Below are positions 1 to 9,895 of a stretch of 64,000 bases of DNA, one piece after another. Origin of the DNA: Symsagittifera roscoffensis (taxonomy: Eukaryota; Xenacoelomorpha; Acoela; Convolutidae); contig NC_087069.1 in NCBI RefSeq assembly GCF_963678635.1, positions 29,242,776 to 29,306,775 on the forward strand. Direction: 5' to 3'. Both the position numbers and the translations under genes were made by a program. Every line of letters begins with the position of its first letter. Position 1 is the stretch's first letter. A model generated the notes under the pieces. That model saw only the letters and a list, made by a program, of their open reading frames with translations, did not search any database and was not told the origin of the DNA.

Positions 1-690
1 TTTTCTTGTTTATAATTTATGCATTTCAAAAACCGGCTGATATTATTAACGGATGCCAATCCCAAGTGATTCATTGTCTTAAATAACGCTTATTATAGAG
101 TGATAGCTTAGGATTTTGGCAAGCAACGTTTTACAGATTAAAAAATAATGATTTGAGGTGCTTGTAAAGTTTAATTTTCGGCCTGAAGTACCTTCGGCTT
201 GAAGTTCCGTCTGCTTGTTGTCCTAGACCCGAGGGGTGCCGGACATCAAGCCGAATCGTAAAATTAAGGACTTCAAGCCGAATATTTTCTTATCAACTTG
301 TGAAATATGATTAATTTTAAAATTTTATTGAAGAATTCCGGAACTTCAGAATCTTTCTTCACTAAATATTGGCGTTTCAATAAAATTCAATCCTCCAAAT
401 GATGTTTAGGAAAGTTGAAAATTAAAACACGGTTGAAGGCGTTTTTCTTGTTTATAATTTATGCATTTCAAAAACCGGCTGATATTATTAACGGATGCCA
501 ATCCCAAGTGGTGCATGTCATGAATAACGCATTTGATGGACTATACTTGCCTTAATTTTGAAAAGCAACGTTTTACAGATTACAAAATAGTGTTTTGAGC
601 TGCTTGTAAAGTTCAAATTGTGGCCTGAATTTCCTTCGACTCTGACGTCATAGACCCCCCTTAGAGGGGCGTTCAACAGTGCCGAAAATA
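1..690. repeat. Diverged tandem duplication, period about 442 bp
   Basis: The first 60 or so bases recur almost unchanged from position 443, and the resemblance continues with growing divergence to about 640-690. The second copy is shorter and breaks up around the C-rich stretch near 655. No coding potential or element termini are seen, so it is best described as a local direct duplication of unknown origin. Confidence 0.85.
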
Positions 691-742
691 AAGTTATTGT
701 TGGCTCTTTTCTAGTTTCCCCTTTCAAATTCAATTTTGAAAA

Positions 743-1256
743 GTCTATTTAACGTTGTCATAATGCAATGAAATTTGGCGTGGTGAACAAATCGACAACT
801 GTGAACAGATGTGTTCTTCATACTTTCAGCGTAACATCACGCATGTAGCCGTAATAACACGTAAAACAAACATATAACTCGGTATTTTGAAAGGCGGGAA
901 ACTGGAAAAGAGCCTTATTGTTCAATGCAATCACTTCTTGCTTAAGCTGATTTCTAATAAGGCCGAATTTTGAACAGATACGGAAGAAGTGGTCATTTGT
1001 TCCCTGGAGCTGTTTTCTGTGCTTTTTCCAATCCACGAGTGCATTTGAAATAATTTTTAGGGATCTGCTTAACAATCGTCCTCCCATTGGTATCTACTTA
1101 AGAATTGCCACCCCTTTCAATAAAAGCAGTAAAAAAGCGCTAGCGCTAGAGCTTTGTATTGAGAATTCTAATTTTGCTGCGTTGTGATTGGTCAAAAATG
1201 CTTTATTTTAATCTACTTAACAATTGCCCCCTTTCTCAACAAATCACTTAAAAAAT
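743..1256. repeat. AT-rich spacer with a short diverged tandem repeat (1090-1256)
   Basis: No gene is recognised. A block of about 45 bp beginning ATCTACTTAA-GAATTGCC near 1091 recurs near 1211 with changes, a spacing of about 120 bp. A 12-bp perfect palindrome, AGCGCTAGCGCT, sits near 1137. Confidence 0.5.
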
Positions 1257-1370
1257 GGGCACTGAATTTGATTGGCTAATTCTAGCCAATCAGATTGAAG
1301 CAAAATGGTTTTAGTTCAAGATGTTGAAATTTTCATTTTTGGGAGGAATAAGTAAAAAGACCCAAAGATT
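1257..1370. repeat. Dispersed repeat, second copy at 54352-54465
   Basis: The stretch containing GGCTAATTCTAGCCAATC and ending GGAATAAGTAAAAAGACCC has a similar copy in the same orientation at 54352-54465, 53 kb away. The core is a short inverted pair, TTGGCTAA..TTCTAGCCAA. It is probably part of an interspersed element whose ends I cannot define. Confidence 0.65.
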
Positions 1371-1439
1371 TTTAGATAGGATTTTGCGTTTCGTGTCAAT
1401 GAACGGAGAGTCTTTTTAGAGGTTGACTTTTTGTGGGTT

Positions 1440-1640
1440 GATTTTTAATTTCTTCTGGGGTTCAATTGAAATTCATTTGCTGAAAAGAAGGCAAATTACA
1501 CTCCCGAATAACAAGTCTAAATGGCATAAAAAACTAGAATGACTTTTCGATTTGAAAGTAGATTTTAGTTTTTAGCTTTTCCATTGGAAACAAACCTACT
1601 GGGCCAGCTTTCTCTTGGGTTAACATTATGAGCCAATGAC
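1440..1640. repeat. Dispersed repeat, diverged copy at about 8283-8440
   Basis: Both places begin with TTCAATTGAAATTCAT and share a run of similar blocks over about 150 bp (a CTGAAA box, a CACTC box, a TTTC-GAAAGT box and a CTTTCTC or TTTTCTC-TAGG box). Identity is moderate. No coding sequence is seen. Confidence 0.5.
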
Positions 1641-1889
1641 AATCATTAAAGATTTTAAAAATTCCAAAGAGCTTTAACTTGTATTTTGTTCTCGAAATCT
1701 GAAAAATTTTCAAAAAGTGAATCAGGAATCGTTTTTTTTCGTATTTATTCAAACTTTCTCAAATTTCTGTTGGCTATGTTTTTTGTTGTAAAGCATTTCT
1801 GAATAAATGAGTTGAATTGATTAGGTTTTTCCAAAGAGAGGTTATTTTGTGATCGGAAAAGCGTCCTTGAAAGCAGTGGCTGTTCTATG

Positions 1890-2212
1890 CAGGGGCGGAT
1901 CTAGGATTTTCTCGATGGGGAGCAGTTTTTCAAAAGAATTTCGAAAATTTTGTCGACCCTGTTTGTCGAAACTTTTTGAAAAAGCAGGCCAAAAAGGTGT
2001 TTTTGGGCACTTTTTGAAAACTGTGGACCATAAAAATTGCGGTTTTTCGGCGCGCTCCCTCCTCAAAGATTGTGTATATTGGTGCTTTTAAAAAAATTTT
2101 CGGGCCAGTCAGGCTATAATGCATATCTCAAAATAGTACAAAGGGGGACCTTTTTTGTCAGCAGGGGGTCGAATCCCTGAAGGTGGGGGCATCCCCCCTA
2201 AATCAGTTACTG
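1890..2212 (+). mobile_element. MITE with hAT-type ends, copy 1
   Basis: The element opens CAGGGGCGGATCTAGG and carries the family's internal landmarks: a TTTTTCAAAA box, a GTCGACC box, a GGCGCGCTCCC box and a GGGGGTCGAATCCCTGA box. Its right terminus is decayed (AAATCAGTTACTG). The flanks GTTCTATG (1882-1889) and ATTCTATG (2213-2220) match at 7 of 8 positions, as expected of an 8-bp target-site duplication. Termini plus an 8-bp duplication fit the hAT superfamily. There is no transposase, so it is non-autonomous. Open frames across it are accidental. Confidence 0.85.
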
Positions 2213-2220
2213 ATTCTATG

Positions 2221-2740
2221 GCATTGTTGTCATGGAGATGTCGATATCATAGCGGTCTTTGAGTGTCATTCAGAAATATTTTCACTTGCGAAGTGAGTGT
2301 ATTAGTACGAATCTTCTTTTTTTCCAACCGAAGTCGCAAATATTGGTGTCACTTTTAGGGCACCTTTACAGCTTTTTCATAGCATGTGCTTTGACATTCG
2401 AATACTTATAAGTTAATTAACAGTTGATGCATTTGTAATTCGTCAAATGAAGCGCAAAAAGTGATTTGTTTCAAACAACAATGATAATGAATGCTCGGTT
2501 TAAGAAATTTTCTAACTCTATATTTCTCGAAATTTTTTGAAATGCATAACTTATGCATAATGTGGCTTTTTGCTTCGCAATTTGTTACATGCAAAGTTAG
2601 TGTGGATGCCTTCAGTTTGTTATAAATTTATTTTTGCAAAATTGAGTCTATTTGTACTTGGTGCCGCTTTTGCTGAATGGCATTGGCAATTTATTGGCAT
2701 TTGTAGCTGCTTTATTCGTGACTAGAATTTGTCGGTTGTT
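2221..2740. other. AT-rich spacer, nothing recognised
   Basis: I see no gene, RNA or repeat family here. Short open frames on both strands lack any recognisable domain. Confidence 0.5.
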
Positions 2741-2830
2741 AAGCTTTTGCATGGCTGAGTGGATAATGCGCAGTGAGACTCAAAATCTCTCTTGCAGTAG
2801 GTCGCAGATTCGAATCCTACACGTAGCCGA
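2741..2830 (+). pseudogene. tRNA-Leu-like pseudogene or SINE head
   Basis: An A box TGGCTGAGTGG (2752-2762) and a B box GATTCGAATCC (2807-2817) match RNA polymerase III internal promoter consensus at tRNA-like spacing. Between them a short stem GAGA/TCTC closes a 7-base loop CTCAAAA, which would give anticodon CAA (Leu). The acceptor strands (TTTTGCA against ACGTAGC) do not pair and the T-stem is interrupted. It is therefore not a functional tRNA: either a tRNA pseudogene or the 5' head of a tRNA-derived SINE. A + strand open frame runs across it but is not credible as a gene. Confidence 0.6.
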
Positions 2831-3304
2831 GTCTTTGCTAATTCGAGGTTTGTTTCAACTTCTTTTTTCACTTTTAGATCTGCTTTTTAGTGGTGTTCTC
2901 GCAAAAGTTTGCGAAGCGCAGCTGCACCTCTGTGTTTAATTATTTTCGTGCTTTGAAGTGTTAAAGCGAGGAAGGCAAGCTATGCTTTGAGTTGTTGGAG
3001 TTCTTTTTAGAGGCCAATTGTTATTTGCCGAAGCCACAAGATGTTTTTGTGATAGGCATTTTAAGTTTGTCTATATGTAATGTGTTCAGATAATTTTGGG
3101 CGATTTTATAGGGAGACTCTTTCATTGGGGCGATGTTAATGGTCTCAATAGAATTTAGTTCTTCTGACGCTTGAAGAAAGTTTAACTGAACAATTTGTTT
3201 TTTATTGTACAACTAGTCATGACAGGAGTTATTACACTTACATAATGCTGATACACATAATCTCTGGTTAATGATTCACACTTGATCTGATTTCTTCGTT
3301 CGTT
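2831..3304. other. Spacer, possibly SINE body, nothing firm
   Basis: It follows the tRNA-like block directly and could be the body of a SINE, but no second copy was found in the window. No coding sequence is recognised. It ends at the short AACG-type simple repeat that forms the tail of the non-LTR element on the minus strand. Confidence 0.4.
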
Positions 3305-3309
3305 CGTTA

Positions 3310-4050
3310 GCAAAGGCATGGCTGCCCATCAGCTAGCCACTGATTGCAGCGTCTCGGACCACCGCTCTCCATCTCAGACTGTCCTGGGCGACTTCGTAGC
3401 ATATATTTTTCCACGACTTCTTCCAAGCATCGTGCCTTATTCATGGAGGCCTGAGGATCGGTTCAACGTCTTCCGCGACGTTCATTCTCCATGTTGTTCT
3501 GAGGCCACCCGGTGGGCGTTTCCATGACTGAGCTTTTTCAAAACATTAATGCTTCTCGAGTTTCAAACATTAATGCTTCTCGAGTTACTTGTTCTTCCCC
3601 CATTCGAAGTACATGACCACACCATCTTAGTCACATCTTTCGCGGGTGAGAGTCGAAGGATGTCCCAAGGTTTGCTGCTGCTCGGATAGTGGTGGTGTCT
3701 TGATCAGGTCGTGCTTCGAGGTAGCGTCTCACGCATCTTGTTTCCCATAAATCAAGTCTGACGAGGTCATATTTTTTGTCCATGTTTCCGCAGCATATAG
3801 CAGAGCGCTCATTACGCATGCGTTGAATACTTTGTTTTTCGTGTTTCTCGTCGTTCCCTTGTTCTTCCAGAGTTTTGCTAATCTAGAGCTGTTGGCAGTG
3901 GCGCATGCGATCCTGTTTTGTACTTCTGTTGCTATGTTGTCATTGGACGATAGCCGACTTCCGAGGTAGACGAACTCAGTGACGTTTTCGAGCGGGTTGC
4001 AGTCGAGGTACAGCACCGCTGGGTCAGTTCAGGCAAACATGCACTTGGTC
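3310..4050 (-). pseudogene. Non-LTR reverse transcriptase C-terminus (broken)
   Basis: Minus-strand sequence from about 4016 to 3729 reads FVYLGSRLSSNDN, then IACATANSSRLAKLWKNKG and VMSALLYAAETWT. This is the well-known RT thumb and post-RT signature of CR1/L2/RTE-like elements (YLGS...LLYxxExW). Further downstream, with stops and shifts, comes the distal region, including a late stretch resembling the usual ...DR..W...V final block. A 24-bp block containing CATTAATGCTTCTCGAG is tandemly duplicated at 3541-3590 and breaks the frame. The piece cannot encode an active enzyme. Confidence 0.75.
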
Positions 4051-4142
4051 TTGCTGGTTTGCCATCACATCCACCTGCGCGGTGGGTCCGTAGCCCTTGT
4101 ATGGCGTCCCTTATCTCTTTTGGTCGGCGTCGACCTGGTTGA

Positions 4143-4862
4143 TCATGTTTCCGTTGGCATCCTTGAGTGACTCTGTGATAGTCTTTGTCTCCGCTGCCGC
4201 CTAGCGTGTTGATCAGTCTGTAGTGTGTGTCCTTTTTTATTTGCTAATTCAATCTCGACTGTCTTTTCGTCCAGGTATTTGCTTTTGTCCCTTTGTATGA
4301 GTTGCTTTACGCGCTTTCTTTGGTCTGTGACTTTTTTGACCCTTTTTTGGCCGTGTTTACTATAGCTTTTTTGATACGCTCCCATTTTTGGTTTACTGTG
4401 GCGTCGCGTTGTACACCTTCCGCGGTCCGGCGTAGCTCTTGGCAGTACTTTCTTGCCGTGGTTGAGTGTCGAAGGGCTTCAAGGTTGAGCCTTTGCGTTT
4501 TCTGTGTCTTCTTGTAAACTCTAAGCTTCGACTTGAGGGCGCACGTAAGCATTCGGTGGTCACTGTCGAGGAGAAGCCCGTCTTTTCTCACGCGGGCGTC
4601 ACTTATCGATGTGCACCACCTTCTTCTAATTAATAGGAAGTCGATTTGATTTCTTGTTTTCCTGTCTCTAGAGCACCATGTAGGAAGTTATTGATTTTTT
4701 CCTGAACATGGTATTTGCTATGCATAGGTCGTTTGATGCCGAGAACAGGGCCAAGCGGTCGTCATTATCGTTCCGTTGGGATGGCTTGACCGCCCTACCA
4801 ATGTAGGTGCTTTCGGCTATATGCGCTTGATCTATCCTTGCTGATTTCTTCCCAAAGTTATG
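4143..4862 (-). pseudogene. Non-LTR endonuclease C-terminus and linker (broken)
   Basis: The segment near 4600-4560 (-) reads LLDSDHRMLTCALKSKL, containing the conserved SDH motif that ends the L1-type endonuclease fold and cuts target DNA to prime reverse transcription. Upstream on the minus strand, out of frame, lie pieces typical of the same domain (an N-R-NQIDF-like stretch). Downstream is a basic, helical linker (QKWERIKKAIVNTAKKG; RDKSKYLDEKTVEIE) of the kind that joins endonuclease to RT. At least two frameshifts separate the pieces, and the N-terminal half of the endonuclease is absent. Confidence 0.75.
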
Positions 4863-4904
4863 ACGGTATTACCATTCCTCGACTAACTTAATTTGAATAA
4901 ATTT

Positions 4905-5057
4905 TAACTGTGTTGTTGCGTATCGAGATAATTTCGATTCAGATCTCGATGCTTCTCGTCTTTTCGAATTTGTTGAAAATAAAAAAATTAATTCGTTTTT
5001 AACAAATTCGAAAATACGATCTGAATCGAAATTATCTCGATACGCACGCAACACAAC
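4905..5057. repeat. Hairpin with 28-bp perfect arms
   Basis: Bases 4918-4945 are the exact reverse complement of 5018-5045 (core ATCGAGATAATTTCGAT). The pairing extends with a few mismatches to about 62 bp per arm, including a second block TTTCGAATTTGTT/AACAAATTCGAAA. The loop is AT-rich, about 20-25 nt. It lies just beyond the truncated end of the non-LTR element and about 200 bp before an exon, so probably in an intron. It could be a small foldback element. Confidence 0.85.
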
Positions 5058-5251
5058 GGTTAGTTTTTTGTCTGCGTCTTTTTATTTTTCGGAAATTTAG
5101 TCTTTGAGAGGTGTGATTATGCCATTGAGTTATGCTTAGTGTATTGAAGAAAATAAATGACCGATAGGAGTTTTAATTAACATAAAGGAACCATTTACAA
5201 ACGAGTTTAATTATCTACTTGTGAAATTACATCTGAAGTGTATCTGTTTAG

Positions 5252-6344
5252 CTCGCCCGACAGCAAGACTACCAAGGTCGTTTTGGTCCATATAGTTGTG
5301 TGCATCTTTACATCAACGAGGAAGCCATTCGAGCTCACGAAGACAACGCCCGACATCTCTACAACGCCGTCAATTCATACAGGCCCAGAATCCGCCAGCA
5401 TCCGGTACAACAGCATATTTACGACGAACCCCCCTTCGAAAGCCAGAGATCACTCCCCCAGTTGCAGCTAGCTTCAACGGGTAATTTACCTAATGTAGTT
5501 CACCATCACAGTGCAATGTCACCTTTAAATGAGAGCAGAATAGGAAAAAGTGGGAAGGGTTCTGGGAGTCATGGACCTGCGAGCTCGTTTTTGAAGTTCT
5601 TCTCACATCTTCGAAAAAGTTCCAAGTCTAGTAATAAACATGCGAGTGAGGACCGAGGTAATAATCCAATGGGTTTGAATCTTGCAACGTCCTTAAGCAG
5701 TACTCACGTGCCTCCAACATCGCCGCTTCCTGTTCCGCCTCTGGGTTCCCCGACAAGTGTGGGATCCAGTCGTTTTGCGGGTTCCTGGGTCAACAGCAAC
5801 CCCTCGAGCAGTTCCCTTCTGCCTCCGAACCCATCTCCGGGAGTCGAACCTAGGACCTGTGAACAGCCTTATTGTGATAATAACAATAATCTGTACGAGC
5901 TGCCGGAGCCAAACTTGCCATCGCGAGGTCTTCCAGTTTTAAATTTAAGACATTCAACGATTCCAAGTCAGAGGATAAGTCAAGATGTTATGGAATCGGA
6001 ACACTATTATTCGGAAGTGCAGTATTATGAAAATTCAGAATCGAATAACCCAACGATACCAGCCACTCATCGCAGCTTGTCCCATCGTCGGATATATTCG
6101 GAACCGAATCCTAGACCGACGTCGAATCGTGACTCGCTAGATGCTGGCAATGAAGATGAAGAAAATTTAAATGACGACAACGAAGATGTGAAGAGTAATT
6201 CATCGTGTGAGGCGACTTATGATAGACTGTTTGAGAGAAGATTACCTCCTGTTGACAGAGGTGAGGTAGATATGAGAGCTAGTTGTCGGGAGGAGTTGCC
6301 GGGTAAGCTTCGCGTTGATCTACCAAGCACAGAACGTGAAAATG
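5252..6344 (+). CDS. Penultimate exon of an unrecognised gene (tail with Tyr docking motifs)
   Basis: I do not recognise this protein. A pyrimidine-rich TGTATCTGTTTAG ends at 5251. The frame is open from CTC at 5252 to 6344, about 364 codons, where AATG|GTTAGT is a plausible donor, leaving phase 1. After a short first segment (LARQQDYQGRFGPYSCVHLY) the sequence is low in hydrophobics and rich in Ser, Pro and Asn, with a basic Lys/Ser patch (FLKFFSHLRKSSKSSNK) and an acidic run near the end (NEDEENLNDDNEDV). I see no transmembrane segment. Motifs HIYDEPP, NLYELPEP, HYYSEVQYYE and RIYSEPNP look like tyrosine-phosphorylation docking sites (YDEP resembles Nck-type, YxxP Crk-type SH2 ligands). A cytoplasmic tail or scaffold is my inference. 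The 5' exons are not seen. Confidence 0.75.
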
Positions 6345-6765
6345 GTTAGTCATGTATTAGAGTAAATTCCTGGGAACGTTTAACAAGTTTTCGTAAATAT
6401 ATTTCATTTAATCATCCTTGCGACGAGCAAGGTTATTGAGACTGGGTACTGTACATTTTAAATTACTATCCTTCTCCAAAAAATAGGTTCACAGAAAGGA
6501 TCTACTAAGGCTGCGTAGGGTTCGAGTCCAGTCAGGAGCTTTACTTTTAGCTAGGAAAACTTAAAATACCAGGCTATCGTCAGGAAATTTATTATTTAAT
6601 GGCAATCAGAAACTTTTTGTTATATGTTAGTTGGCAGTTAAGAACTTTATTCAGTAATATTCAACATATATTAATTGACAGCAGTCCATAAATTGAAAAT
6701 TTGCATTTTTTTCGGACCCGATTTTTATCTAAAATGAGTTTCGTGAAAGACGTACTTCCTTTTAG
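6345..6765 (+). other. Phase-1 intron
   Basis: GTTAGT at the 5' end and CTTCCTTTTAG at 6755-6765 give a GT..AG intron of 421 bp. The single base left by the upstream exon plus AA from the next exon makes a GAA codon, and the frame then stays open to the stop at 7490, which strongly supports this junction. A lone RNA polymerase III B-box-like GGTTCGAGTCC lies at 6519-6529 without a partner A box. Confidence 0.75.
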
Positions 6766-7490
6766 AATACACCTGTGATTACAATTGCAACTCAGCCGAC
6801 CAAAACGTCATGAACAGCCTAAATGACACAATTTCAATTCGAGCCAGAGTGTCATCCTTAGCCAGTCACATATACCAGGAGATCCCGGAAAACAACTGGA
6901 TACCTTGTGACGACAGTGCTTGCTCGACTCCTAGGCGCGGCAGGGTTTCGATGGTATCTGTTCAGATCCAAGACAACGAAACAGCCCGATTGGCAGCCAT
7001 AAAAACAAACGGAATCTCAAAGCCACTGGACGAAAGACTCAATACATACAGGAGTCCAAAAGATACAAGTGGTTTGATGTCATGTTCTAGTCAAATGTCT
7101 CAAGTCGATTCTACAATGTCAAAAGTTTATTGTTTATCAAATCAGTCGACGCACAGACACACAGTATTGACGACTCCTAGAAACGTTGACGAATCAAGGT
7201 CTAGAACGAACAGTTTTGTGACCTGTAGAGGAGGTGTTTGTGATAGTTCGATTTGTTCAAGTAGTGACTTATCATCAGCCACAAGATTAGGAGCATTAAC
7301 CCCTAGATACTTAGAGAATTGTGATAATTGCACCCCTAGAACAGTTGCAAATAATAATAGTGCATGTGTATCAAGTCGAACGGAAGAATCAAGTTCGTAC
7401 ACACTAAGACCGCTGCCATGTTTGAACAGTTTACGACCGACAAGGCCCGTTCGGGAAAAATCACCTTCAGACCCTAACGACTTTCTATAA
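6766..7490 (+). CDS. Terminal exon of the same unrecognised gene
   Basis: This exon continues the frame of the preceding one across a phase-1 junction and is open for about 241 codons to TAA at 7488-7490. It starts with a short Cys-containing stretch (EYTCDYNCNSADQN), then carries another docking-like motif HIYQEIPENNW, a basic RRGRVSMVS site and several TPR/TPRY or TPRT steps (TTPRN, LTPRY, CTPRT) that look like proline-directed phosphorylation sites. Ser and Thr are abundant and no folded domain or membrane span is visible. The C-terminus is ...SPSDPNDFL. No homologue comes to mind. That it is a signalling tail is inferred from composition and motifs only. Confidence 0.75.
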
Positions 7491-7689
7491 CGACAATTTG
7501 ACCCGCAAGAAAGAAAGTTCCCCGTACTTTTCGATTTGACTGCGGGTTAAAAGAGGTCTTAAATTCGGAAAATGTTGAAAATGAGTCCACGTTTATCAAG
7601 TATCACAGCTTTGAAATAGCCAAATAACTGAAACAACTTAAACTGTAGCTGTATTTAATTTAATTTTTCACAATTAGTCGATTATGATA

Positions 7690-7695
7690 AATAAA
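7690..7695 (+). terminator. Poly(A) signal of the gene at 5252-7490
   Basis: A canonical AATAAA lies 200 bp past the stop codon in an AT-rich 3' untranslated region, within GATAAATAAATATAC. It is the first canonical hexamer after the stop that I noticed. Confidence 0.6.
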
Positions 7696-8597
7696 TATAC
7701 ATGCAAGCCATTGCTTTGGTGTAGCTAATATTAAGACCGGACGCTGTATATTCAGTTGTCTTTTAAATCACTTCATGGAAAATATATTAATTAGCGTAAG
7801 TGAAACTACCATTGAAAAATTAATAAATGCATATTTTGATGTTTTTCCTCCATACATAAAGCATAGTTTAACCAGCTTTATAACTTAACATGGAGTTTCA
7901 GAGAAGTCCAAATTTAGATCAAATCTAGAAAGTTTTTTAACATGCGAAAAACGAATTGTCTTATAATCGGGAATAAGATTTTTTTTCCAGGAAAATTTTC
8001 ACTACAGTCACTTGCTTCCAAATAAATTTGGAAGGAAATTGAATACTTTCAGCTGAATTGCTTCAATTTCTCTTGTTGCAAGATTTCCACTCTAGACGCG
8101 ATCTATTTAAAACAGTGCATATGAGGTGAATCAATTAAAACTTGAAAATGAAGTTTTTTAACAGTAATGAACGTACTGAAGTCTCTTATATATGAAAAAA
8201 ATTAAAATGTTCTAATAACTACAGATGTGGATTCATACATATTAATGCCTTTATGAATGCATTTAGGTATATATGCACTTTTTGAGTTCAATTGAAATTC
8301 ATGCGCTGAAAGTGACGTAAATAGCACTCTCCAAATACAACGTAGAAATAGCGCAAAAAAACGTGAACGCTTTCTGGTTTCGAAAGTGTAATTTAATTTA
8401 ACTTTTGATCCAGTTTTCTCTAGGTGGGTTCAAGTTATCAAAAAAGCGCCAATCATAAATTGTTTTTGAAATTTAAAATTTTGAAATTTGTATTTTTTTG
8501 TTCACTTGCATTCATTACTCTTTTCCAATCTTCGATTGGCTATTTTTTATCTTTTGAACTTTCTGTAATCTGCGAATGTAGTATGAGAAAGAAGTTT
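7696..8597. other. AT-rich intergenic DNA
   Basis: Only the diverged copy of the 1440-1640 repeat is visible (about 8283-8440). No gene, RNA or element ends are recognised. Confidence 0.5.
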
Positions 8598-8684
8598 GTA
8601 TGTGTGTGTGTTTGTGAGTGTGTGTTTCTCTGTGTGTGCGCGTCTAAAGGAGTGTGCGTCTCAATGTGTGTGTGTGCATGTGAG

Positions 8685-8732
<48 letters not shown>
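8598..8732. repeat. GT-rich region ending in a (GT)n microsatellite
   Basis: Imperfect TGTGTG blocks interrupted by CTCTG and GCATG run from 8598, then an uninterrupted GT run of about 20 units occupies 8690-8731. Frames reading VCVCVC across it are artefacts of the repeat. Confidence 0.95.
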
Positions 8733-8733
<1 letters not shown>

Positions 8734-8739
8734 TTTTAC

Positions 8740-9895
8740 AGAAGAATTTGTTTTAAAGCTCCAACTTATTTGAGCTGATTCCTTGTGCTGTGTTCCAAAT
8801 TTGGCTCAATAATCCAAACGAATGTTCAGATGCCCACTTTTATAAAACTCAAATCAGAACAGCTCAATTTATCTCTTCCGCGGCTAAAAAACGCTAGAAA
8901 GTTTTTCTAACATTTACAGTCGGTCCTGAAAAATTTCAACATTTTGCGTTTGTGTTCGTTTTCGCTTCATGTCATTTGTTTTATACAACGAAATTTTGCC
9001 AGAAAACTCAGTTTCTTCGATTTGGGTATACTACTTGTTAAAATAGATAAAGGAAAGCGCAAGGTAAATCTGCTTACAACCAATACAATATTTGGTATTT
9101 CATAACCGACAAATTTTGAAAACCAATTTCAAACAAACGCATACAAATTATTCCCATAATAGGACTAAATTAATTTTTTTTCCTTTAAACCTATAGTCAC
9201 CTCCATATAAAAGGCTGAGTACTTTGGGCTTAACTTGAATTTTTTTTCAACTGGTACCCCTAAGTGCGTTTTAAGTTTTTCCGTGGTGCTGACTTCTGCT
9301 GTAGTAGGAGTGGGAGGTTGGAGCGAGGGCAGTTTACTATACTACTTAACCTGACCAAATTTTGCTTCAGTCGAGAGCGATTGCTAGATTTTATCCGTTT
9401 TTTTATTTAGTTGAATTTCGTTAAGAAATTAATTTGAGTTTTCGAGAATTTCCGGGAAAACACAGTCCTGAAGAACAATTTTGAGAGCAAAATGTAAATT
9501 ATTTATACATTTCTGAAAGTTAACGTCGCAGAAAAAATAAGATTTCTTTAAATATTTTTTGCTACTTAAAATAACAGCAAAACGAATCGTAAAGCAAAGT
9601 TAGACATTCAACAATTCGGTTTGGTTTTAAAAATATAGCATTGATTTTAAAAAATCCTTGCTGAAACAAAATTCACTCGAAGTTTAACGTTTATTTTTAC
9701 CATACAATATTTTAAATTTGCGCGTTTAACTTCTTAAATTTTTATTAAAAAGACGCACGATTGATTATACCAGCTTTCAATTGTAGATAAAAATGAATTT
9801 CTTTCCTTGAAAGCGAAAACAAAAAAACAAAAAAAAAGAATTGTTGGAAACAATTTACAACTAAATCGTTAATTTTTTTTTGTGAACAACCTATG
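8740..9895. other. AT-rich spacer, nothing recognised
   Basis: A TATAAAAGG box at about 9206-9214 is the only promoter-like string, and no gene follows it. The rest is AT-rich with homopolymer runs. Confidence 0.45.

Larger units (their letters stand above)
3305..4862 (-). mobile_element. Degenerate, internally deleted non-LTR retrotransposon
   Basis: Read on the minus strand, this region carries in order the C-terminal half of an apurinic-type endonuclease, a basic linker, the C-terminal part of a reverse transcriptase and the distal C-terminal region. The central RT (fingers and palm, with the catalytic motif) is missing between about 4150 and 4030. Several stops and frameshifts interrupt every segment. 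The 3' end is followed by a short AACG/ACGA tetranucleotide run (about 3295-3310), the kind of tail many CR1/L2/RTE-like elements have. The 5' end near 4862 is truncated. The clade is not certain; the domain pattern fits the CR1/L2/RTE group. Confidence 0.8.

Noticed and set aside
1842-2124. Open frames on both strands around 1.9-2.1 kb
   Set aside because: They lie inside the hAT-type MITE, and similar frames appear in other copies only by sequence identity.
2652-2939. 95-codon plus-strand open frame
   Set aside because: It runs through the tRNA-like block and has no domain, start context or splice support.
6497-6535. Possible tRNA in the intron (GGTTCGAGTCC)
   Set aside because: Only a B-box-like string; no A box, no pairing acceptor or anticodon stem.
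8424-8778. Open frames rich in Cys and Val
   Set aside because: They are translations of the GT microsatellite in alternate frames.
9200-9240. Promoter with TATAAAAGG
   Set aside because: No gene or transcript-like sequence follows; a TATA string is common by chance in AT-rich DNA.
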